Shown: positions 44,080-54,324 of the stretch, piece by piece
Layout: each line of letters starts with the position of its first letter
How positions within the stretch are numbered: the first letter of the stretch is position 1
Assembly (NCBI GenBank): GCA_022606425.2
Contig: JAHDVF020000590.1
Location: 1,116,001-1,180,000, forward strand
Reading direction: 5' to 3'
DNA: 64,000 bases
From: Lepidostoma basale
Lineage: Eukaryota > Arthropoda > Insecta > Trichoptera > Lepidostomatidae
The notes under the pieces: generated by a model
The model's input: only the letters and a program-made list of their open reading frames with translations
Told to the model about the DNA's origin: nothing
The model's database searches: none
Program-made: the position numbers and the translations under genes

Positions 44080-45080
44080 TTTCATAAAAAATCGTAACCT
44101 TTTCTCATTGCAAATATTTTAAACTATCATAATTTAACGTATTTCCTATACATTTTATATTCACAGTCACGCGAAATCCATAAGTTGCGTTTATGAAATT
44201 GAAATATGTTAATCGGATTAGGAAACAAAATTATTAGGTCTGTTGATTTTGAAAACCATGTATTATTTGGCAGTACTGAAACCGTAATCAAGTTTGACAA
44301 AGTTTCACATATAGAGCGGGAGCTTTCGATAGAGCTTTTCCAAACTAGTTAAGTGATAGTGAGTAAGGGCTGCGATAATGTTTCATACATATTTGTTTAT
44401 TATTATATATACATTTAAAGCTCAAACCTTCCACGCCTGAATACCGTCATTCTGATAATATACACAAATTTCATTTAAAATTCCATGTATTTTTATTTTT
44501 CCGAATTCGCTTTGTTTTAGTTTTTAAAATTAGTTAATATTAAAATTGAAATCGAGATATTTAAACCAATACATTTATTTTAGAAGAAAGGTAAAGCAAA
44601 ACAGCTGAATACTGTCTGCTTTGGGGTGATTTAAAATAAAATATTTTTTGAAAGAATATTTAAGCAACATTGTAAATGATTTAAAAGATTCTGCTAAACG
44701 AAGAAAACAGCAAAAAAGTATTTGCGTTGGGTTTCTAAGCTGTTAGCATTATCTTATGAATTATTCAATAATGCAAAATGCGTTTCTGATAAAATATTAA
44801 ATCTGGTTATATTACACTGCGTTAAAGTTATAAAAATAATAATATATAATAAAACAAATAAACCAATCTCTCGATTTACAATGTGTGTTCGGAATTATTT
44901 TATATATTTAATTTTTGGTATTATCTGAATATCAATGAAATCGAATTGATTGTTTCAGATAAAATTTTGTAAAATTATATATTTCTTTGGAAAATATATA
45001 ATAATCAAAATTGTATCTAAACCTTAAACACTTTTGTTAATTCCTAATTCTATAAATTTACATATGATACATTACTAAAT
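44080..45080. other. AT-rich DNA, nothing recognised
   Basis: No supported feature. Confidence 0.3.
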
Positions 45081-45082
45081 AA

Positions 45083-45262
45083 CGACCTGCAGGCAAGGTA
45101 GCAATACCTGTGACTGCTACACCGAAGGTCGATTTCTGGCGATGGCAAATAACTACCATTCTAAAAAAACAAATGGTATACAGTAATTGGGTTCAAATAA
45201 ACCGATGTACACAAATATGGAATTCAACGGGAAACTACCACAAAAGACCTTCGTGGCAACCC
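45083..45262 (+). mobile_element. SINE-1 copy, head and tail
   Basis: AACGACCTGCAGGCAAGGTAG, TGACTGCTACACCGAAGGTC and GATTTCTGGCGATGGCA are the decayed SINE-1 head. AATGGTATACAGTAATTGGGTTCAAATAAACC is the tail also seen at 25405-25435. The middle body is deleted. A second head-like AAGACCTTCGTGGCAACC occurs at 45243-45260, suggesting a tandem or flanking copy. Confidence 0.55.
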
Positions 45263-45264
45263 AA

Positions 45265-46880
45265 GAACCATGTTAATAAACTTTGCTGCAAACCAATCTT
45301 TGTTTTTTTTTTTCACTAGTTACATCTAATCGGGGAATTATCAACAGAATTTCTATTGCTTGATTAATTACAATCAATAACTGTCTCTGTTCTCTAATAT
45401 AACGCTACTACTGCATATGTTTAATAATCATGATATATTATTTAAGAAATTCAAAATATTGTCAAGTAAAATTTTTAAAACTGTCACCCCTGTTGGTCGA
45501 TGCTCCCAAATATTGCGCGTAAGCTTTCGATATTACGGCGGATAAGTTATTTTTTCCCGATTGACTCCTCACGATTGTCTATAGAGAATCCAATTGGAGG
45601 TAACTTCTTTACTGCCATACTCTGGAAGGTTTCTGAGGATAAAAGGGTGGCTTATCCATACGAAAAAATAAAGAAAATTGGAGAGAAGGTTGTCAAACCT
45701 GATAGACTCCGTGGCTAGTAAATAATATGAAATAAAATAACTGAAATGGAAGAAAATTAACGGTTTTTCTCTCAAAAGAAAAATGGAGAAAGATTATTTG
45801 TTTTTCGAATTAGGAAGCTATGTATGTACAGTTAATGCAAAATGTGATTGCGTCATTGTAATTTGGATTGTCTCTCTGTTAATGTATAGCTGAAGTAAGT
45901 TGGAAGATAAATGAGAGAAATTGAATATAAATAAATAAAAAAACTTTAATATTGTATATAATGTAAATAATTTAAAAAAACGGATACCATTATGTTATAA
46001 AATAATTATTTACTAATTGTATTAATATTTGAATAAAATTAACGTAAATTTAATCTGCTTAGCAATGATTCAGTGCTTAGTCATTATATTATTATATCAA
46101 GCTAATGTGATGCATTCTCACGCGACTATATAACCACAATATGACATATTATTGTTAACTGAAGTAGCATAAATCGATTAAACAAGTGTTTTTTGATTTA
46201 AATATACATGTTCTTTAAAAAAATGTTAACAAGTAATATATTTTTATCATATGATTAATTATATGGTAACATTTGTACAATTTTTCTTACTAATGTTAAT
46301 GTTATACTTTTATTTATTTATTTATTTATTTTCTTCTTTCTTACTAATGTTAATGTTATACTTTATGACATAGGCAGTACAATATCTTGGCTGTTGTCTA
46401 AGCAATCCTTAATTCGTACAATATTTTTGGACAGATATCATATTATGATAATTGCACATTCATTCCACTAAACAAATAAAACAAGACAAATATTTATAAA
46501 TGAAAACCCGTGTTTTTAAATAATTTTATATATTTTATTAAAGTGGTGTATTTCAGGAACCCCTTGATAATATTATACTCGTATTAATTCTAAAAGTAGT
46601 ATTGTTTCTTGTTGTGTATCCATGTACTTCGATGTTGTAAGCAACCTAGTCACACAAATATTTTGCTTGAAGACCACCCCTCAATTTGCAAGCAAAAATA
46701 AGTGCGTTTATGATAGCCCTCTGTCTGATTGATAACATTTTCGTCAAGCATCGACTTAATTGGTGCGCGTCTTGTGTACCCCAGTAAAAATTCTCATTGG
46801 TCTATTTTGAATGATTTGCATCTTTGGAGTATCGGTTTTATTAATCAAATATAGAACGGTGGAACAATTAAAAATTGTCA
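45265..46880. other. AT-rich DNA, nothing firm
   Basis: 45480-45720 is less AT-rich with a 72-codon ORF (MLPNIARKLSILRRISYFFP...) that I cannot assign. TTTCTTACTAATGTTAATGTTATACTTT is duplicated at 46283 and 46338 around a TTTA array. 46640-46830 is unique. Confidence 0.3.
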
Positions 46881-46884
46881 AAAT

Positions 46885-46990
46885 TATTGTAACACCAGAT
46901 GATGCCAACAAAGGTTGACGAAACTATAAATAATATAAATTGTGATACATAAACAAAGTTTCTTAATTTAACAGTTTAAAAAGTGTTTTT
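46885..46990 (+). repeat. FB2 single arm
   Basis: CCAGATGATGCCAACAAAGG, TTGACGAAACTATAAATAAT, ATAAATTGTGATACATAAAC. A 4-bp CAAC/GTTG hairpin precedes CGAAAC. The outer AAATTGTGATACATA is shared with 610-630. Confidence 0.55.
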
Positions 46991-46994
46991 ATAT

Positions 46995-47585
46995 ATTCTT
47001 CTTTTCATAACCTCTTATTAATTAAAAACAAAAATGCACGTTTACTTTATTAAATTATACTCACGATATAAGAGTAGAGAGAAAGAGTAGAGGTTGGTTA
47101 ATCCAGTATTAAAGATGAATTTTGATATTATGTATGATAATAAATTGTAATTAATTCAAAATTATTTACACTGACCGTATTAATTTCTCACAGAGCGGCA
47201 CTTGTCTTCTCATTCTGGGTATTTTGTGTATTTTCCAAAATAATAAAAACTGCATTCGTCTTATCATACCTACTTCCAGCCTGCTGAGTTTTTGCTGTCG
47301 GTTTTTTTCGTTGTATTTTGATACGCGCATAATTCATTTTTTTGTTCAATCTTGGATCTCATAAATATTAACATTAGTCATTTAGTTTTTGCCCGAAGAT
47401 GTATTAGACCTCGCACAATGGACTCTTGTGGTACAAAAATAAAATTAGAAGAACCCGATATGTATCGCGGTCCGAATCATGAATAAAATGTTTATAAGCA
47501 CGTATTACGTGTTCTAGGAAAATCGCAAAGTAGGGACCTGTGCGAATAATCTAAAAATAAATGTTTTTTCTTGCTTAAAAATTAA
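46995..47585. other. AT-rich DNA, nothing recognised
   Basis: No supported feature. Confidence 0.3.
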
Positions 47586-47589
47586 ATAC

Positions 47590-47875
47590 CGCAGTATAAA
47601 AACCATACTCTATTGAGAACCCCTATGTTCTGGAACTAGATAAACTTGTTCCTGATCAACTTGCGGCAACGACAACATACATTTTTCGATACTCTGTCTC
47701 GCAAAAAGTACCTGCCTTTGGTGATGCCAGTAAGAAGAGCAATTCGGACGTTGAATTTTATCGCCTCGGATTTGGAAATTTTTACTGTCAGGAAAGCAGT
47801 AGGTATTTATAAACAATTTATTATCACTTCTGGAAAGAGTACTTTCTCACTGACAGCGACATAAATATTTGGGAT
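47590..47875 (+). mobile_element. LINE-K C-terminal fragment
   Basis: Collinear with the last ~95 codons of the 51-kb ORF: 'IENPYVLEL' in one frame, then 'LRQRQHTFFDTLSRKKYLPL', 'VMPVRRAIRTLNFIASDLEI', 'FTVRKAV' in another, and the GGAAAGAGTAC..TCTCACTGACAGCGACAT end. It belongs to the same subfamily as the 51-kb copy, not to that of 940-1412. Frameshifted and truncated at both ends. Confidence 0.75.
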
Positions 47876-48074
47876 CCTTCTTAGATATGTTGATTCTTAT
47901 TTTAAAAACATGCTATTTTTGTAAAACTTTTAAATGTTCAAATGAGTCGTCAAAATGTTGTTCGTTTGTTATTTCACATTAGTGTAAAATAAAAATAAAT
48001 CGTATCACAATTACACGTTTTGAAATTTTATTTAAAAAACTTGCCTATTGCAATACTATGAAAGAAAGAAATTA

Positions 48075-48445
48075 TTTATCTAATTTACCATCACGCCGTT
48101 TCCGAGAAGTAGGCAGCATGATTGGACTTCCACACTGTTCTTTCCAGACATACTTCTTTCTATTAATAAATATTCATATATCATGTCATTTCTCCGACTG
48201 CTAACGTGGTCGACATTCAATATTTGATAGATTTGATAGTGCCACATTTTCCTCGGTCTTTCTCTATTCTTGTTCAGTTTACATAATAAACATTACCTTT
48301 CTTAACCATTATTTTTTCATATGTCCAAAACGTTTTAATGACACCTTTATTATTTTGTTGATAAAAATTTCATTCGTACTATTGTATATTCATTACCTAT
48401 ATTTATATTTGACACTCTAAATTGTAAAGATTTGAAATAAACATT
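48075..48445 (-). mobile_element. RTE-a LINE 3' region
   Basis: TATCTAATTTACCATCACGCCG is the reversed tail plus end codons. Then follow TCTTTCCAGACATACTTCTT, CGACTGCTAACGTGGTCGAC, TATGTCCAAAACGTTTTAAT and ATTTGACACTCTA. It is collinear with 26588-27015 and heavily decayed. Confidence 0.65.
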
Positions 48446-48449
48446 TAAA

Positions 48450-49015
48450 AAAAAAAAGAATTAAAGAGACCCTGGGCCAGACAAGTGTTTAGTTTGTCCG
48501 CCATCTTCGTGAATATAAGTAGGAAACAGAAGATTCCAAGAGTTTCGTGTAGGAAAACTTGGCAAAGAATTTTTGAAGACAAATCTCTGCTTGAGTTGAC
48601 CTGCAATCACTATAGAAATGTGATAAATATTACAAGTCAATAGCAAATTTTTGACTGATTCACCTAACCAATTTTATATAATTATTCTGAAACATTATAA
48701 CATGTACATTTTTGTCGTCTCGTATAAACTTTTTTGTTTGTCTAGACTGATGATGCTATTTCTAGAGACTATGTAAATAAAATGCATTCTAATGCAATAA
48801 AAACCTGAATATTTACTGTTATACACTTTGGATCCCTCAAAAAAGTGTAATAATACCATCAATACAAGTATAATTGAAAGTGTTTTTGTGTTTTTATCAT
48901 TAATATTTGCATCATCAAATCTTATAAAAGATGATTCAATGAATTGTCAATGAACATTAAATTTTATCATAATATTTAGAAGCTTCATATCTAGTTATTT
49001 GAGAAATAAGTTTTT
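48450..49015. other. Unassigned DNA
   Basis: A 61-codon minus frame at 48461-48646 (GC-richer) ends 'TRNSWNLLFPTYIHEDGGQTKHLSGPG'. This may be an RTE-like relic ('..W..L....GGQTKHL' often ends such ORFs) but I cannot confirm it. The rest is AT-rich. Confidence 0.3.
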
Positions 49016-49020
49016 TTTAT

Positions 49021-49269
49021 ATTATTTATATTTAAAATAAAATAGAAATAAAAACACTGCACTTTGTTTTTCACCACTATGTGGTTATTTTAATTGCCGA
49101 CTAGTTTCGCTTGTACCCAAGCATCCTCAGGGCTTCGTAATAACTGTTATTACGAAGCCCCGAGGAAGCTTAGGTACAAGCGAAACTAGTCTGCAATTAA
49201 AATAACCACATAGTGGTGAAAAATAAAGTGCAGTGTTTTTATTTCTATTTTATGTTGAATATAAATAAT
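49021..49269. repeat. FB6 near-perfect palindrome
   Basis: Arms 49021-49144 and 49146-49269 (124 bp each) pair with only a handful of mismatches around a single central base at 49145. From the centre outward: GTTATTACGAAGCCC, GAGGA-AGCTTAGGTAC (the GATGA position), AAGCGAAACTAGT, CAATTAAAATAACCACATAG, TGGTGAAAAATAAAGTGCAG. Mismatches cluster in the hairpin region near the centre. An RTE-a copy begins at once at 49270. Confidence 0.88.
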
Positions 49270-49425
49270 GAGGTTCGCAACCCATCACACCGCGTCTCTC
49301 GCGGGGCGAAAAGAGAAGGATGAAGTGTCGCATCAGTAAAAGTGTGACAGTTCATTCTTTCTGCCTTCACTTTCGGGGAGACGGCTTGATGGTTAATTAG
49401 TTAGTTAGTTAGTTAATTATTTTTA
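49270..49425 (+). mobile_element. RTE-a LINE 3' end with TTAG tail
   Basis: GAGGTTCGCAACCCATCACACCGCGTCTC is shared with 1-117 and 4698-4885 (minus). It ends CGGGGAGACGGCTTGATGG and TTAATTAGTTAGTTAGTTAGTTAA. Its 5' truncation point coincides with the outer end of the FB6 palindrome. Confidence 0.72.
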
Positions 49426-49429
49426 AATG

Positions 49430-49725
49430 TCTTTCCAAAAAGTGAATGCTTCATACGAAAAATTGAGAAATATGTATCTCGTGAAATTTTATTTATTGCC
49501 ATATTAGTGTGGTTGAAGCTAGAAAACTCTGCCAATATTAAATAATGTGAGATTATATCCTTACTATCATCTCACTATCAAGAACTCATCAGATGAAACT
49601 GTTTCTTCTCGCGGTTTTATATATTTTGTTCGATAATATTGATATTGGTTCATTATTTTTATTAAAATTAAGTAACAATATAAATTAATGTAAATAAACT
49701 ATTTATCGTTCATTTAACATTGACG
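49430..49725. other. AT-rich DNA
   Basis: Nothing recognised. Confidence 0.3.
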
Positions 49726-49727
49726 TA

Positions 49728-50262
49728 AAAATCTAATTAAATAATGAATTAGAATACAACTACCGTTTTCTAGAAGTTTTATTATATTTTATGGAAATGA
49801 CATGTATCATCTTGTTAAGGCATTATCGAATGGATCATATAATTTATAATTTAATAATGAATAAAAATAATAATAAATAATAGCATTTGATAAAGCCTAA
49901 GCATCCCGAAATGTGTCATTTCTATAAAATTATTTAAAAAGAATACATATTTTTATAAAACTTATATATATATGAGACGTTTTCATTCATATAAATTAGT
50001 AAATAAACTATGATAGTTAATGGAATATTTATTGCTTCATGATTAATGATGTAAAAATTCAAATTAAATAATTAATACGAATAAAATTGGACGTTTTTTA
50101 AGAAGTTTTGTTATGTTTTATGGTAAATACATGTTTAGCCTTTCTGAGACATTTGTTGTAGAAAGAAGAAGGTTTTATTTATAATGCCTTAGAAAGGTGA
50201 AATATGTGATTCCCATAAATTATAATAAATCTTCTAGAGAACAGACGTTTTCATTCATTTGT
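49728..50262. repeat. FB1 cluster, two successive inverted pairs
   Basis: Pair 1 is a minus arm 49728-49853 (TTTTATGGAAATGACATGTATCATC) and a plus arm 49880-50050 (GATAAAGCCTAAGCATCCCGAAATGTGTCAT). Pair 2 is a minus arm 50063-50150 (ATTAATACGAATAAAATTGGACG ... ACATGTTTAGCCTTTCTGAG) and a plus arm 50180-50262 (ATAATGCCTTAGAAAGGTGAAATATGTGATTCCC). The arms have diverged, so these are older than the 43.7-kb palindrome. Confidence 0.65.
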
Positions 50263-50329
50263 ATTCGTTAATAGAAAACATCGATCTTTTTTTTTATAAC
50301 CGTTTATTTAAAATGTTGGAGTAATATCG

Positions 50330-50605
50330 CGAAACGTTTTGATATGCACTCGGCTGTTTAAAATGCAGTACAGCGCGGCGCAAGCTATTCAAGTCGAAGC
50401 CAATTTTTCAACCGGCGACCAAACTTCGGCTGGTAAAACTAATTAGCGACGTCCGCTTGTCCTGCAGAAGTTAAACACTTGGCCAACTTGGGCGATAGAA
50501 TTTTTAGGGAGCCGTAGAAGAGTAGGGAACTTTCCAGCGAAAGAGATGTCAGGCCATATAAAAGTTGGGAGATTCGAACTGCGTTTAAGATGCTCCATTC
50601 GTAAA
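50330..50605. other. Unique less AT-rich island with a 27-codon ORF
   Basis: GCGCGGCGCAAGCTATTC and neighbouring sequence stand out from the AT-rich flank. An ATG at 50363 opens MQYSAAQAIQVEANFSTGDQ plus seven residues, with the stop at 50444-50446. I do not recognise it. The segment could be a UTR, a micropeptide ORF or a conserved element. CCATATAAAAGTTGG at about 50552 contains a TATA-like TATAAAA. Confidence 0.25.
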
Positions 50606-50909
50606 CGTTTGTTTTAATGAATACGGTTTTAAACGTTTTTTTAACTTCTTATCTCAAATTTTTATGAAGAGTTTTTTTTTTATTTTCTCTTAGGGGGAGC
50701 ATTATGAAATAGCCGCGCTTAAAACTTAAACTATACAGACTCTTGAAATTTTAAATTAAGTAGTTTTTTCTTCGTCTTACGTAGGTTAGTACGCGACTAA
50801 AGTTTTTATATAGAAAATATAATGTTTAAACTCTTAAATGAACTATTTATTATATTATGGATGCTTTAATAAATCGTTTTTTTTTTAATTAATTTTATTT
50901 TGTCAATGT

Positions 50910-50948
<39 letters not shown>

Positions 50949-53296
50949 TACATTTACAAATGAGACATAACAAACAATAAAATATTCAGGCGACTCATTT
51001 GGACACAAAATGGTATTATAAAGATAAAAAAAACAAAACAACATGAGACCAAAAAATCATACATATCAGAAGGAATCCAAATATGTCGACGTCAGTGAGG
51101 CAGTACTCTTTCCAGAATTTGCAATATTTTTATTTTGAATACTGCCTCACTGACACTGAAAATGTCCAAATCCGAGATGATTAGATTCAGCGTCCGAATT
51201 GCTCTTCCTACTGGCATCACCAAAGGCAGGTTGGTTCTGCGTGACGGAGTAAAGAACAATTGATGTCGGCGCTGTCGCAGGTAGTTATCAGGAACAAAAA
51301 GACCTATTTGCTCCAGAACATAGGGGTTCTCAATAGAGCCCCGAATCAGTTTGTAAAAATGTGATGTTAATAATCCTTCCCTCCTTAGTTCGAGAGAGTT
51401 ATACCCCAGCATACCCAAGAGAAATGCCGTTGGATAGAGCCAAGGATATACCCCGTACTCTCTCATGTAGAGGGCTCTCAAGAATTTCTTTTGAACCCTC
51501 TCCAACATAAGAGAATACTGAGCCTCATGAGGACTCCATATCACGGCACCTCCCTCGAGTCTGCTTCTGACTAAGGAGTTATACAGAGTTCTAAGGACCC
51601 GGGTATCTCTGAAAACCCTAACAGTTCGAAGAACAAAACCCAGCATCTTTAACGAAACGTCACATACCTTCTCGATCTGAGCACGAAATGTCAATCGACT
51701 TTCGTAAATTATCCCAAGATCTCTGACAGTAGATACACGTTTGAGGCTCTCATTACTCATGGAATATCGATGATATGTAATGTAGTGCGCCCTAGAGAAT
51801 GACATTATAACACATTTGGATATGTTGAAGTAAATCTGGTTGCGCTTGCTCCAGTCAACAATCCTGTCAATATCGGATTGCAAACGCAAACAGTCCTCCA
51901 ATGTTGTTATTTTTAAGAAAAGTTTTAAGTCATCTGCAAATAAAAGAAATCGCGAGAAGTGTATTGCTTTCGCGACATCGTTTATGAAGATTGAGAAAAG
52001 AAGTGGACCTAGGTTTGAGCCTTGGGGTACACCTGAATAAACGTAAAATGGTCGGGAGTGAAATTTTCCATAAGATACAAATTGTGTCCTCTCTTTCAGG
52101 TAACTTACAAAGAAAGATACAAGACGAGAAGAAAAACCGATTTCTTCTAATTTACTGATAAGAATATCATGATTTACGGTGTCGAATGCCTTGGAGAAAT
52201 CATTGTACGAGCAGTCTACTTGGTGACCTGCATCCAATGCCCCGGCTACATAATCCGTAAATATGAGAAGATTTGTGTCAGTTGACCGTTTTTTTCTGAA
52301 CCCATGTTGTTCCGTTATAATAAACGGTTCAACACCGGGTAGTATAAATTTGTGAATCATAGATTCGAATAGTTTAGCCGGTGCTGGTAGAATAGCAATC
52401 GGCCTGTAATTTTCGACCGAGGCTCTAGAACCACTCTTAAAAATAGGACATATCCTAGAGATTTTCCAAGAGTGGGGAAATGTGCTAGAACTCAGGGCCA
52501 AGTTAAAAATAAAACTTAACGGTTCTTTTAGGAATTCTGCACAACCTTTTATGAAAAAAATTGGCATAAAATCGGGGCCTACCGAATGTGAGTTCTTCAA
52601 ATTACGAATGGATTTTTCAACATCTGTAGGATTAAGGGAATATACATCGATATTCTGTGCTCCACTGTCAGTGAGACCGGTCGCCATACCAAGATTTAGC
52701 CTTGGGGGAGTTTTACTGTACACTGATTTGAAGTGTTCAGCAAATGCACTGGCTATATCAGCTCCTCGAATATGTTTCTCCCCATGCGTCATATTCTCAA
52801 CAAAGCCACCGTCTTTGCGCAGTGTTTTAATATAATTCCAAAACATCTCGGGATCACCCACGATATTACCTCCAATGGAGTCCATATGTGTTCGAAAGGC
52901 CACACGAACACTACGCCTGACCATCGATCGGTATTGCCTGAACTGTTCGTACTCATCTCGAGAGCCGGTGACCTTCCATTTCCTATGATGAGCCTGTTTG
53001 ATTCTTATATTCACAATAATTTCCCGGGTGAACCATCTCGGATATCTACGTCCACCATTATTTGGAATCCTTCTGGGAAAGCAATTATCAAAAACATCAT
53101 ATACACAATTATAGAAAAAGTCAACTGCCTCATTCACATCAGTGAAGCCCTGGAGTTCACTCCAGTTCATCTGGCTCATGGAACGATACAGTCTATCAAC
53201 ATCTCCCTGCGCAAAATTCCACCCAAAGAAAGAATTTCCTTCGTGACCCGGTACTGCTGAAGATTTGGTTGCGATTATTATTGATCGCGTTATTAT
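50910..53296 (-). mobile_element. LINE-K retrotransposon, 5'-truncated, longest copy
   Basis: Minus-strand LINE. From its 5' side it has a break near 53296, an ORF body that lacks the N-terminal endonuclease, the RT domain, a C-terminal module and a stop at 51092. A 3' UTR of about 140 bp follows and then a (TAAA)10 tail, seen as TTTA repeats at 50910-50949. Four other copies in the window (940, 9292, 24060, 47590) match only its last third, as expected of target-primed reverse transcription from the 3' end. The clade is jockey/CR1-like by RT motifs; I cannot decide further without a tree. Confidence 0.85.
51091..51154. other. Inverted repeat at the LINE-K stop codon
   Basis: GTCAGTGAGGCAGTA (51091-51105) and TACTGCCTCACTGAC (51140-51154) are perfect 15-bp arms with a 34-nt loop, spanning the stop codon. 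In the 47.6-kb copy the arms are degraded (CTGTCAGGAAAGCAG / TTTCTCACTGACAG). Confidence 0.8.
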
Positions 53297-53473
53297 TGTA
53301 ATTAATACAATATAATAATGTACCTTATATTTTGATAATTTTAAGGCGTTAACACTGTGAAACGTAATTCCATAATGACGAATTGTTTCTTCTTCTTCTT
53401 CTTCAAATACCCTGTCGGGTCCCCCCAACGTTGGCGATCTAACAGCTCCTCCACAATTCGGATGCCGGTCCAC
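51092..53473 (-). CDS. Reverse transcriptase of LINE-K (endonuclease domain missing)
   Basis: Open frame of 793 codons. Residues 1-59 are a chimeric lead read from the RTE-b insertion (glutamate run from its GAA tail) and are not part of the original protein. LINE-K protein starts at about residue 70. The RT palm lies at about 350-570. Visible motifs are ENYRPIAILP, EQHGFRKKRSTDTN, motif A YNDFSKAFD (D425), GVPQGSNLGP (from G481) and motif C FADD (512-515), so the catalytic aspartates are intact. From residue 670 MREYG.YPWLYPTAFLLGML starts the C-terminal module shared with other copies. Known role of such proteins: RNA-templated DNA synthesis at a nicked target. With the N-terminal apurinic-type endonuclease gone this copy should not move by itself. 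Overlapping plus-strand frames are shadows. No stop or frameshift in about 2.2 kb implies a young copy. Confidence 0.85.
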   Translation of the reverse strand: MDRHPNCGGAVRSPTLGGPDRVFEEEEEETIRHYGITFHSVNALKLSKYKVHYYIVLITIITRSIIIATKSSAVPGHEGNSFFGWNFAQGDVDRLYRSMSQMNWSELQGFTDVNEAVDFFYNCVYDVFDNCFPRRIPNNGGRRYPRWFTREIIVNIRIKQAHHRKWKVTGSRDEYEQFRQYRSMVRRSVRVAFRTHMDSIGGNIVGDPEMFWNYIKTLRKDGGFVENMTHGEKHIRGADIASAFAEHFKSVYSKTPPRLNLGMATGLTDSGAQNIDVYSLNPTDVEKSIRNLKNSHSVGPDFMPIFFIKGCAEFLKEPLSFIFNLALSSSTFPHSWKISRICPIFKSGSRASVENYRPIAILPAPAKLFESMIHKFILPGVEPFIITEQHGFRKKRSTDTNLLIFTDYVAGALDAGHQVDCSYNDFSKAFDTVNHDILISKLEEIGFSSRLVSFFVSYLKERTQFVSYGKFHSRPFYVYSGVPQGSNLGPLLFSIFINDVAKAIHFSRFLLFADDLKLFLKITTLEDCLRLQSDIDRIVDWSKRNQIYFNISKCVIMSFSRAHYITYHRYSMSNESLKRVSTVRDLGIIYESRLTFRAQIEKVCDVSLKMLGFVLRTVRVFRDTRVLRTLYNSLVRSRLEGGAVIWSPHEAQYSLMLERVQKKFLRALYMREYGVYPWLYPTAFLLGMLGYNSLELRREGLLTSHFYKLIRGSIENPYVLEQIGLFVPDNYLRQRRHQLFFTPSRRTNLPLVMPVGRAIRTLNLIISDLDIFSVSEAVFKIKILQILERVLPH

Positions 53474-53912
53474 TTCCTCACATTTCGCAGCCAGGATATT
53501 TGTCTCCTACCGGGCCCTCGCCGTCCCTCAATTTTCCCCTCCAATATCAGTTGGAGAAGGTGGTACTTTTCCACACGCAGTTTATGACCCAGATGTGAAA
53601 TCTTTTGAACCTTGATAGTTGATTACAGTTCCCTGTCAACTTTAGCTCGCCTCAGGACTGCGGTATTGGTAACCATGTCTGTCCAGGGAATTCTGAGCAT
53701 TCGACGATGGAACCACATTTTAAATGCTTCCAGTCTGTTCAGGGTCCACGTTTCACATCCATACAATAAAACAGTCCACACATAGCATTTGATCATTCTC
53801 TGGCGGAGTTTCACGTTAATATTATCATTGCAGAATAGTAATTTAATTTTATCAAACGTAGCTTTTGCTGCCTCAATTCTGCATTTTATATCTATGTACA
53901 TCAGGGTCAAGA
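53297..53912 (-). mobile_element. RTE-b insertion with 14-bp TSD and extra 3' segment
   Basis: GATCGCGTTATTAT flanks the insert at 53283-53296 and 53913-53926. The minus strand from 53910 reads 'TLMYIDIKCRIEAAKATFDKI', 'LLFCNDNINVKLRQRMIKCY', 'VWTVLLYGCETWTLNRLEAF', 'KMWFHRRMLRIPWTDMVTNT', then 'VEKYHLLQLILEGKIEGRRG', 'PGRRQISWLRNVRKWTGIRI' and a (GAA)6 tail at 53388-53405. Beyond the tail come about 90 further bases (53297-53386) before the duplication. They match the FB5 body at 19895-19945 (CGTCATTATGGAATT, CAACGCCTTAA). This is best explained as read-through of a source element lying next to an FB5 repeat. Confidence 0.8.
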
Positions 53913-53929
53913 GATCGCGTTATTATGCT

Positions 53930-54315
53930 AATGAAGTATTTAAGAATTGTTAAATGAATTATAACACTGTTTTTTTTTTTAATTTTTGAAAAGTGTAAAA
54001 TACACCATCCACAATAAAATAATGAAAATATGTTACTTTTTATTATTTTACGAAGTATAAAGCGATTAGCAGTTTTTTGAGTCACGCTGCATAGCGATTA
54101 CAAATAGAGTTGCCAGTCTAAGGGTTAAATTATTTAATATTGAGGAAAATATATGTTTTTAAGTATTTATATTTTATGGGAATTACAAGTTTCGGCTTGT
54201 AAGTATTTAATGGTACAAGCGTCAGTAAATTTATTGATATAGTACATTTTTTTTTCTTTCAAATTTCTCTAGCGATGTAATAAAATATTCCTCCTATAAA
54301 CGATTTACATCTTAG
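53930..54315. other. AT-rich DNA with an FB1 scrap
   Basis: 54168-54200 (TATTTTATGGGAATTACAAGTTTCGGCTTG) resembles an FB1 minus arm. Otherwise nothing is recognised. Confidence 0.35.
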
Positions 54316-54324
54316 AATAAATAC

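Noticed and set aside
51840..53260. Plus-strand ORFs of 66, 117 and 175 codons
   Set aside because: Antisense shadows of the LINE-K reverse transcriptase.
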